A stretch of DNA of 47,289 nucleotides from an uncultured SAR324 cluster bacterium. GTDB lineage: Bacteria > SAR324 > NAC60-12. Below the pieces are notes generated by a model. That model did not search any database, was not told the DNA's origin, and was given only the letters and a program-made list of their open reading frames with translations. The stretch spans positions 1 through 47,289 of the forward strand of contig CACFAY010000007.1 in assembly GCA_902564345.1 (NCBI GenBank). The letters are read 5' to 3'. Numbering within the stretch: position 1 is the first letter of the stretch; each line of letters starts with the position of its first letter. Below are positions 25,581 through 32,875 of the stretch, piece by piece. The translations under genes and the position numbers were made by a program.

Positions 25581-26966
25581 ATGCAGACAAAATCAAATTC
25601 AGATAATTTGCCAGTTTATTCAAACCTTGGGTCTTACATCAAAGAGATTGAGAACTTTCCATTTTTACGTAAGGAAGGACGAGTAACACAGGTTATTGGC
25701 AATATGGTTGAGGCTACAAATCCAGGATGTGCAGTTGGGGGGATGTGCCTAATACGTAATCCCGATTTTCAAAGCACTGTTGCAGCAGAAGTTGTTGGAT
25801 TTCGTCAGGACAGAATGCTGGTTATGCCTTTAAAAAATGCACATGGCATTGGTCCAAAATGCCGAGTTGTGCCAGAAGAACGTCCTGCAATGGTTCCAGT
25901 TGGAGATGGTCTGCTGGGGAGAGTTTTAGATCCGTTGATGCAGCCCCTTGACGGAAGGGGAGAACTTCTGACATCAACTGAAATTCCATTGTATCCTCCA
26001 GTAATCAATCCAATGAACCGCAGGCGTATCAAACAACCTCTGGATGTTGGAATAAGGTCAATTAATTCCTGTCTAACTTGCGGTCGTGGACAGCGTATAG
26101 GAATAATGGCAGGTTCAGGAGTTGGGAAATCAGTACTGCTGGGCATGATGGCCAGATATACCAATGCTGACATAAACGTAATTTCTCTTGTAGGTGAGAG
26201 AGGAAAGGAAGTATTGGAATTTATTGAGGACAATCTTGGTGAAGAAGGTATGCGCCGTTCTGTTGTGGTTGTGGCAACTTCTGACCAACCTCCTCTTCTA
26301 AGAATGCGAGGTGCTTATTTGGCCACTTCTATTGCTGAATATTTTCGTAGCGAAGGAAAAGATGTCCTGCTCTCTATGGATTCACTTACCAGATTTGCAA
26401 TGGCTCAGCGCGAAATAGGACTTGCTGCTGGAGAACCTCCGACAACAAAAGGGTTTCCTCCTTCTGTCTTTGCTTTGCTACCAAGTCTGCTAGAGAGAGC
26501 AGGGACACATGATGGTGCAGGATCAATTACAGGATTTTACACAGTACTCGTTGAGGGGGATGATGCAAATGATCCTATAGCGGACGCGATTAGGGCCATT
26601 GTTGATGGACATATTTATCTAAGTCGTGATATTGCAGAAAAAGGCATTTTCCCAGCAATTGACCTCCTAGCATCAACAAGTCGGGTTATGATTGACGTTG
26701 TAGATCAAAAACATGTAGATTTAAATCTTATTATGCGTCGTACACTGGCAACCTATCGAGAAGCTGAAGACCTAATAAATATTGGAGCTTATGTTCAGGG
26801 TAGCAATCCTGAGATAGACTATGCTATCACTAAAAATCCTTTGATTCAGGAATTTGTTTTGCAAGGTATAAATGAAAAAACTTCATTGAAAGAATGCGAA
26901 GAACGACTTAAGCAAATTTTTGGAGACAGACTGGAGGAAAAATTTGCTAAAGAAGATAATTCCTGA
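25581..26966 (+). CDS. fliI: Flagellum-specific ATP synthase FliI
   Basis: FliI is the F1-beta-like ATPase of the flagellar type III export apparatus. Counted from a TTG at 25566 (466 aa), Walker A GSGVGKS is at 183-189, Walker B VLLSMDSLTRFA at 267-278 and the catalytic GERGKEV near 210-216, all intact. ATG at 25581 (residue 6 of the longer frame) is preferred as the start here, giving 461 residues; neither has a ribosome site. fliJ is not downstream: the run ends and the next gene faces the other way. Confidence 0.95.
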   Translation: MQTKSNSDNLPVYSNLGSYIKEIENFPFLRKEGRVTQVIGNMVEATNPGCAVGGMCLIRNPDFQSTVAAEVVGFRQDRMLVMPLKNAHGIGPKCRVVPEERPAMVPVGDGLLGRVLDPLMQPLDGRGELLTSTEIPLYPPVINPMNRRRIKQPLDVGIRSINSCLTCGRGQRIGIMAGSGVGKSVLLGMMARYTNADINVISLVGERGKEVLEFIEDNLGEEGMRRSVVVVATSDQPPLLRMRGAYLATSIAEYFRSEGKDVLLSMDSLTRFAMAQREIGLAAGEPPTTKGFPPSVFALLPSLLERAGTHDGAGSITGFYTVLVEGDDANDPIADAIRAIVDGHIYLSRDIAEKGIFPAIDLLASTSRVMIDVVDQKHVDLNLIMRRTLATYREAEDLINIGAYVQGSNPEIDYAITKNPLIQEFVLQGINEKTSLKECEERLKQIFGDRLEEKFAKEDNS

Positions 26967-27075
26967 TTTTTTAGAATTTTTTTCACTATATAAATCTTAA
27001 ACTATTTTTGCATGCAACTTGGTTCCCCCCTCAGCTTTTCAGCTCTTTGGTAAAACAGAAAATACAATATTAACT

Positions 27076-28251
27076 TTAATCAATTATTAACGGCATTTCA
27101 AAAGGTGCCCGTCTGGTCAATATTCTTGCCTTATCTTCAGTTATTAAAATATTCTCTTCATGAACCATCTCTTTACCAGGAGCAAATGACATTCCTGGTT
27201 CAATTGTAAGTACCATCCCAGGTTCCAGAATAGTATCATCTCCAGGCATAATAGATGGCCACTCAGTCAATTCCATCCCCAGTCCATGACCCATTCTGCC
27301 TATGCTATTGCCCAACGCCCCTCCTTTTTCCATTATTGACCACATTGCATGCCATACATCAGATGTTGTATTACCTGGTCGGGCCTTTTCAATGCCAATA
27401 TCTGTAGCACTAAATAACGTATCATATGCTTTCCGAGTTTCATAAGCCAATTGACCAAATGCAAAATTTCGATCAAAATCGCAAAAATATCCATCAAAAG
27501 TACTGCCCGTGTCAATAATAAGTATATGACCAACTCCAAGTACTGACTCAGTAGGCCCCATAATTATGTTGTCGTATCCACCAGAACCTGACCCCGCAAT
27601 CAAATAAGGTGAGTTGTCGGCACCTAGTTCTAAAATATCCTGTCTAAGCTTAGTACATATCTGCCGTTGAGTCTCTCCAATACTAATATGACTAGGAAGT
27701 TTTTCAAAAGCCGCTGAAGTTATTAGACAAATGTGCTCAATCTTTTGAATCTCTGCTTCAGATTTTATTTTTTTTAATTTATGCAAATTAATTGCGATGT
27801 CAACTATTTCAGTTGGACTAATTTTTTCAGCCAATAGTTTAAAGTTGTTTACCGGCATCCTCAGCTGGCTTTCCTGGCCTAAGGTCATCCCTATACGTCC
27901 AAATCGCATTGGCACTTCTGAAAGGGCTTTTTCCAACAAAGTAATTCCGTCATCTTTCGGACAAGGTGAGGCCCATGATCGGATTTCATTTACCCATGTT
28001 GATTCCATTCCAGCTCTACCTATTTCTGGAATTACAGCAATCAGTTCGCCTTCCCTAGGAACAATAAGAAACCATGGCCTTGTAGGACTTTGCCAGAACT
28101 GTGTCATGAAGCCAGAGAAATAACGCACGTTTGGTTCTGTTGTAAGAAGAATCGCATCAATATTTTCTTTAAACATCATTTTTTGTGCTTTTTGCGTCCG
28201 TATTTCAAATTCTAATTTAGAAAAACCTCTTTGCGGTATGGAAGATAGCAT
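27076..28251 (-). CDS. M24-family metallopeptidase (Xaa-Pro aminopeptidase / creatinase type)
   Basis: The 391-residue protein has an N-terminal creatinase-like domain (1-155) and a C-terminal pita-bread domain. The five metal ligands are present: Asp247 and Asp258 (IIDTGSTFDGYFCDFDR), His322 (MGHGLGM), Glu351 (LTIEPGM) and a Glu at 365 or 366 (VHEENI). The family covers Xaa-Pro peptidases and several non-peptidases such as creatinase, ectoine hydrolase (DoeA) and DMSP lyase DddP. The full ligand set makes a hydrolase likely, but the substrate cannot be fixed. It starts at ATG 28251 and converges on fliI. Confidence 0.85.
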   Translation of the reverse strand: MLSSIPQRGFSKLEFEIRTQKAQKMMFKENIDAILLTTEPNVRYFSGFMTQFWQSPTRPWFLIVPREGELIAVIPEIGRAGMESTWVNEIRSWASPCPKDDGITLLEKALSEVPMRFGRIGMTLGQESQLRMPVNNFKLLAEKISPTEIVDIAINLHKLKKIKSEAEIQKIEHICLITSAAFEKLPSHISIGETQRQICTKLRQDILELGADNSPYLIAGSGSGGYDNIIMGPTESVLGVGHILIIDTGSTFDGYFCDFDRNFAFGQLAYETRKAYDTLFSATDIGIEKARPGNTTSDVWHAMWSIMEKGGALGNSIGRMGHGLGMELTEWPSIMPGDDTILEPGMVLTIEPGMSFAPGKEMVHEENILITEDKARILTRRAPFEMPLIID

Positions 28252-28356
28252 TTTAATTTAAAGATTTGTTTACAAAATTTATAAAATTCTTATCAAAAAA
28301 TCTTATAGTATCTATGATTTCAAGTTTTTTTATTAATTATTTAAAAACATCTCAAA

Positions 28357-28896
28357 TTAGCTGCTAGCAACTAATGTGTGTACAGTATCCTTCTCCAACT
28401 TTACCTGGTGTGGTTCAACTTCAATCATCACTGAGCCTGGAATTGCATCAACATGGATGTAAAGTTTTTTACGATCCATTCTATCAATCACACCTCTTAA
28501 TGCTCTAAGTGGACCATCATTAACAATTACGGAATCTCCAACCATTAAATTTGCCCCATAGAAACAATCACCAACATATTTTTCTAGTATCCTAACATTT
28601 TCAACCTGTTCATCCGGCACTGGTGTTGGCCCTTTACTATTTCGCAGTATTTCAACCACTCCCGGAGTTTTCAAAACTTCTAGGTGACTCTCAGAATCCA
28701 ACAAGGCTCGAAAAAACATGTAGCCTTTAAAAATGGGTTTAGAAAGAACCTTCCTGCGGTCTTTGCGCATACTTAAGGCCTGATAAGTTGGATTAAGCAC
28801 TTCAAAATGTTTTTTATGTAAGCCAAGCTGCACTAGTCTCTCGGACTTAGAGCGAACCCTGATTACATACCAACTTTCTTCTCTACAATATTCCAT
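28357..28896 (-). CDS. NusG paralogue (RfaH/UpxY/LoaP-like specialised elongation factor)
   Basis: This 179-residue protein has a NusG N-terminal domain (SWYVIRVRSKSERLVQLGL, then KPIFKGYMFFRALLD) and a C-terminal KOW-type domain (GDSVIVNDGPLRALRGVIDR). It is a second NusG beside the one at 15 kb, and lacks that protein's acidic extension. Specialised NusG paralogues usually act on long polysaccharide, secretion or natural-product operons. The large leftward glycan operon ends 2.3 kb upstream in transcription order, and iolB lies between, so a link is plausible but not shown. The start is ATG at 28896. It is monocistronic as far as can be seen. Confidence 0.85.
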   Translation of the reverse strand: MEYCREESWYVIRVRSKSERLVQLGLHKKHFEVLNPTYQALSMRKDRRKVLSKPIFKGYMFFRALLDSESHLEVLKTPGVVEILRNSKGPTPVPDEQVENVRILEKYVGDCFYGANLMVGDSVIVNDGPLRALRGVIDRMDRKKLYIHVDAIPGSVMIEVEPHQVKLEKDTVHTLVASS

Positions 28897-29029
28897 TATT
28901 AGCCTTTATAACTAAATTTAGCTTCAGACTTTATGAAAAAATGATTAAATGACTTTAATAAATACGAATTTGGAAAGATTATTTATTATTTCACTTAAGA
29001 CTAGACATATACAAAAGTTGTAAAAATTA

Positions 29030-29642
29030 TTAATTCATCTCAACAATCCACTCATGTTTTGGATCATTCTGGAATTTCCATATTCTTTTCTCGCCTGCCA
29101 TAACGTTTAAGTTATAAATATCATACCCATGAGGTGCGCCAACAGGATGGTAGCCACGGGGTACCATAACAACATCATGGTCGTGAACAGTCATGGTTTC
29201 ATCCAAGCTTAAGTCTTCAGTATAAACTCGCTGGAAAGCAAAACCCTGAAAGGGGATTTATACGATAGTAATATATTTCTTCCAAGGCAGATTCTAGTGG
29301 CAAATTGTCTAATTCATGCTTATGCGGCGGATAGCTCGACCAGTTACCATTGGGAGTTATTACTTCCACCACTAGTAAATTATCAGCATCTGCAGTTTCA
29401 GGGAGTATATTACAAACATGACGTTTATTTGTTCCATTACCTCTAGTTTCATAAGACATATCTTCAGGTTTGATCAACCTAGCAGGAAAATTTCCTAATC
29501 CAGGAGCAGAGCATACTGCCAGTTCAATATCGGTTATGCCCTCAACAATAAATTCATCATGATCCGGAATATACAAAGCGCAAGGAGGTTTTCCTTCGGC
29601 AAAGGAACCACTTTCAAAAATTGTTAGACGAATAGTTTTCAT
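29030..29642 (-). pseudogene. iolB: iolB (5-deoxy-glucuronate isomerase), truncated and frameshifted
   Basis: IolB isomerises 5-deoxy-glucuronate in myo-inositol breakdown. The first frame (29217-29642) has ELAVCSAPG, ETRGNGTNKRHVCNILPE and NWSSYPPHKHE, then EEIYYYRINP, and runs out of frame at about 29251-29256 beside a CCCCTTT run. One base fewer would continue it as QGFAFQRVYTED, DVVMVPRGYHPVGAPHGYD and IWKFQNDPKHEW, ending with TAA at 29030. In addition about 65 residues of the usual N-terminal cupin half are missing, and the DNA upstream does not encode them. A good AGAGGA ribosome site precedes the ATG at 29642, so the truncated form might still be translated. No other iol gene is here. 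Confidence 0.85.
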
Positions 29643-30051
29643 GGTTTCCTCTTGATCCTATTTTTTTAAAAACTTTCTTACAGATTTGAATTTTTGATGA
29701 TATTGATATACTTCATAAAAAAAACTTTAAAGCTTTATTTCAGTTTATTAACATTTTTCAATGATATAAAGTTGAGTGCCTTAAATTCTATCTCAAAGAA
29801 AAAAATAACTTCTACCAAAAATAATTAGAACTGAAAGTAAAAAATTAAAATGAATTTTAATAAATGGAGAATTTAACCGTATGACATTAACAGAAATCAC
29901 AGTATTATGATAATTCTTGAATTTAACTAGGGAATTAAAGCTTAAAATAGCTTAAGTATAAGAGAAGCAGTTTAGGGATGTCTAATCTATCCTGAGGTGA
30001 AATTTTTAAGCAACAAAAATAAGTAGATAGGAAAAAATAAAAGGAGGTAAA
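29643..30051. other. Divergent intergenic region between iolB and the aldolase gene
   Basis: About 410 AT-rich bases. The only clear signal is the strong AAGGAGG ribosome site at 30041-30047 before the aldolase. No remnant of the missing iolB N-terminus is seen. Confidence 0.5.
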
Positions 30052-30810
30052 TTGAGAGTAAATAAGGTTAAGGAATTATGGAAAAAACAAAAAGTTGCTG
30101 TCGGAGGATGGCTCACAATTCCAAGTGGAATTTCTGCAGAAATAATGTCCCATCAGGATTGGGATGTTCTGACCATTGATATGCAGCATGCTTTAGTAAG
30201 TGTTTCAGATATGGTTCCAATGATCACCGCAATTTCTTCAACAGAAGTCACTCCTTTTGTTCGTGTTCCTTGGCTTGAACCAGGAATTATTATGAAAGCT
30301 CTAGATGCGGGCAGTTTTGGTGTGATTTGTCCGATGATCAACAATCTCGAAGATGCCGAGCGATTTGTAAACTACTGTAAATATGCTCCTCAGGGAACAA
30401 GGAGTTTCGGGCCGGGCCGGGCCGTGCTTTATGCAGGGAAAGATTACGCCATAAGGGCGAATGAAAATATTATAACTCTGGCAATGATAGAAACACAAAA
30501 AGCACTAGATAATCTTGATGGAATATTATCGGTAGAGGGGCTTGATGCCGTATTTGTAGGTCCAAGCGATTTGGGACTTTCTATGGGTTTTTCAGCAGGT
30601 AACCACGAGGAACCAGGCTTACTAGAGGCTATTGAGATAATTTTGAAAAAAGCAAAATATAATGGTAAAAAAGCAGGTATTTATACTTTAAATTCTGAAT
30701 ATGCTAAACAAATGATAAATCTGGGCTTTGATTATGTAGTTATAAGTTCTGACGCACATATGTTAAATGCACAGGCGAATAAGACATTAATCGAGTTTAG
30801 TTCCAGATAA
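30052..30810 (+). CDS. HpcH/HpaI-family class II aldolase
   Basis: This 252-residue protein is a metal-dependent aldolase that cleaves 2-oxo-4-hydroxy acids to pyruvate or related compounds and an aldehyde. Landmarks are GGWLTIPSGISAEIM, LTIDMQHALVS with the catalytic His46, VRVPW with the substrate Arg, LAMIETQKALDN with the metal-binding Glu, and VFVGPSDLGLSMG with the metal-binding Asp. The start is TTG at 30052, fixed by the strongest Shine-Dalgarno site in the window (AAGGAGG) four bases upstream. It is divergent from iolB, so a role in sugar-acid breakdown is possible. Around 30409-30424 the DNA has three GGGCC units in tandem, odd in this AT-rich setting. Confidence 0.88.
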   Translation: MRVNKVKELWKKQKVAVGGWLTIPSGISAEIMSHQDWDVLTIDMQHALVSVSDMVPMITAISSTEVTPFVRVPWLEPGIIMKALDAGSFGVICPMINNLEDAERFVNYCKYAPQGTRSFGPGRAVLYAGKDYAIRANENIITLAMIETQKALDNLDGILSVEGLDAVFVGPSDLGLSMGFSAGNHEEPGLLEAIEIILKKAKYNGKKAGIYTLNSEYAKQMINLGFDYVVISSDAHMLNAQANKTLIEFSSR

Positions 30811-31229
30811 TTTTTTGGATTTGAAATACTTAATATCAGTAAATTTTAAAAAATTTATAAGTAACAAATATCTATCGTAGAAACCTGTAATTAAGTTATT
30901 GATGGGATATTTTTAGAACTCATTTGATATAAAATAGATTTGAAATACCTTGGATTGACAAAATATATAGGGTCAGAGTAATTTTAATATTAATAATCTC
31001 TGGGAAATCAGCTTTAATTGTAAAATGACCGACAAGGTATAATACCTTTTCTTAAGAAATTAGCCTTTTAAACAATTTTAGGTATGAAGATATAAAGGCT
31101 CTTAATAAGTTACTTAATTTATTTTACTGTCTTGAAGGGCCATAAAAAGATCCTGTGTAAAAGAAAATGCTGGGGTTTTTTGGATGATTTTGATTCTTCT
31201 ACATGAATTTACTATTAGATGACTAATTT
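30811..31229. other. Convergent intergenic region after the aldolase gene
   Basis: About 420 bases with no open frame. It contains a TTGACA at 30955-30960 with a weak TAATTT 18 bases on, and a 15-base palindrome centred on 31041 (AAGGTAT-A-ATACCTT). No gene lies downstream of either on the plus strand, and no clear terminator is seen for either neighbour. Confidence 0.45.
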
Positions 31230-32687
31230 TTAGCTTAAACTATTTTTCTTTAGATTAATAACAGATGGCAATTCCAATTGCTTTAGACGGGCTAAAAATG
31301 CTAACGAAACTCTTTCAAGTAAATTCCCTTTTACGTCCGAATCAATCTTCCAACTTGAGGCTGGCAAAGCCATGCGCACTTCCCATTCAAAATGCTGAAA
31401 CATCAAAATTCGGTGAGACTGATTTTCAGGCCCGCTTTGCCAAATAATAGAATCTTTTTTACGTAGTTCTACTCGGCTTACACCAGCCATTTCAGTCCAA
31501 AATTGGTAACTACGAATTATTGATTCTTGATCAGGATCCTTGGCAAAATAATCGTCAATCTTTTCACATAAAGCCAGCATCAAATTCCGGCTTTTTCGAT
31601 GCTCACCTTGCCCCCAAATCGAGTCCAAGGGTTTACGAATGAGATCATATTCCAACCAATATAGCAAAAGATAGGCAAGTATTATTGCAGCCAAAAAAAC
31701 AAAACCCTGCAGGTGACTCAAGCGGAATGCCATAAGCGCAAGGCCTCCAAAAATCATTCCACTCAAAACTAAAATGAACATTGCAAGGGGTGGAGAAAAA
31801 CCTTTGGAGATCAGACGGTGGTGCAAGTGATCATTATCAGCTGAATAAAAAGGAATCCCTTTCAATAGTCTCCTAAAAACCGCAAAAATTGTGTCAAGTA
31901 TTGGGACTGCTAAAATAAGAACTGGTAAAATTGACTGTGTCCCTGCCTGTGTACCAGGAATCCAAATACTAAGAACTGCAACTGAATATCCTAAAAATAG
32001 GCTACCTGAATCTCCCATGAAAATAGTAGCAGGGGGGCGGTTGAAACTCCAGAAACCCAGCGTTACACCAATCAGAATTATGATCAAAAATAATAAGTTT
32101 AGTTGAGACATCCACCAGCAAATTACTGCCATACATATAAGAGATATTATAGACAAACCGCTTGATAAACCATCTAAACCATCGATTAGATTAACGGCAT
32201 TCATTACGCCTACAATCCATAACACAGTTAAAGGCCACGACCATAATCCTAAATTAACTGTTTGCAAAAAAGGAATTTGAATTAAATTTATTTCAAATCC
32301 AAAAGCAATTGCAAGAAATGCTATCACAATTTGTCCTAAAAGCTTCCAACGGGCCCTAATTTGAATTATGTCATCAAAAAAACCTATACACCAAGCTAGT
32401 AAACCTCCAATACACAAGCCAGCAAATCGATTCTCAGATAGCAGTTGAAAACCCAGACCTCTTTGATCAAAAGGAAGCATCCAGACGATCACAAGTGTGA
32501 CTGCAAATCCCCAAAATAAAGCTACTCCTCCAAAGCGCGATACAAGTTCCCTCTGCTGATCTCTTAAAGATATTACCCTTCTTGACTGCAACAAAGGGCT
32601 AAGTCTATAAAGTACTATCATAACTAGAATTGAACTCAATATAAGACCAATCAATCCGCCGCTAATTAGTAGTTTCCATTCATTCAT
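31230..32687 (-). CDS. WecA/TagO-like polyprenyl-phosphate sugar-1-phosphate transferase with C-terminal extension
   Basis: This is a GT4/MraY-superfamily membrane enzyme that moves a HexNAc-1-phosphate from UDP-sugar to undecaprenyl phosphate and starts a lipid-linked glycan. In 485 residues there are about ten membrane segments plus the catalytic sites: FFDDIIQI (103-110), NAVNLIDGLDG (163-173), FMGDSGSL (223-230) and HLHHR (287-291), which is the UDP-GlcNAc-type pattern and not MraY. After the last membrane segment (about 340-355) comes a soluble domain of about 130 residues with no counterpart in WecA. It is the last gene of the leftward glycan locus. The start is ATG at 32687. Confidence 0.88.
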   Translation of the reverse strand: MNEWKLLISGGLIGLILSSILVMIVLYRLSPLLQSRRVISLRDQQRELVSRFGGVALFWGFAVTLVIVWMLPFDQRGLGFQLLSENRFAGLCIGGLLAWCIGFFDDIIQIRARWKLLGQIVIAFLAIAFGFEINLIQIPFLQTVNLGLWSWPLTVLWIVGVMNAVNLIDGLDGLSSGLSIISLICMAVICWWMSQLNLLFLIIILIGVTLGFWSFNRPPATIFMGDSGSLFLGYSVAVLSIWIPGTQAGTQSILPVLILAVPILDTIFAVFRRLLKGIPFYSADNDHLHHRLISKGFSPPLAMFILVLSGMIFGGLALMAFRLSHLQGFVFLAAIILAYLLLYWLEYDLIRKPLDSIWGQGEHRKSRNLMLALCEKIDDYFAKDPDQESIIRSYQFWTEMAGVSRVELRKKDSIIWQSGPENQSHRILMFQHFEWEVRMALPASSWKIDSDVKGNLLERVSLAFLARLKQLELPSVINLKKNSLS

Positions 32688-32875
32688 AATTGAAATTGTT
32701 TTATTTAGTAGTTAATATAATTTTTAAACTTAATTGCTATCGTATTAACAATAATTATCGTTAATCACAAGCTTCAATTCATTAAGATTTTTTAAAAAAA
32801 TTAAATTTTTTCAAATCTCATTTTATAATCTGAAATAAAATGAACTTATTTAATTAAAAAATACAATCAGCTAAA

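Noticed and set aside
30955-30984. TTGACA with a weak -10 on the plus strand
   Set aside because: No gene or stable RNA follows on that strand; taken as chance.
31034-31048. 15-base palindrome AAGGTAT-A-ATACCTT
   Set aside because: It sits in a convergent gap with no promoter or gene to regulate; length is within chance for this composition, though an operator cannot be excluded.
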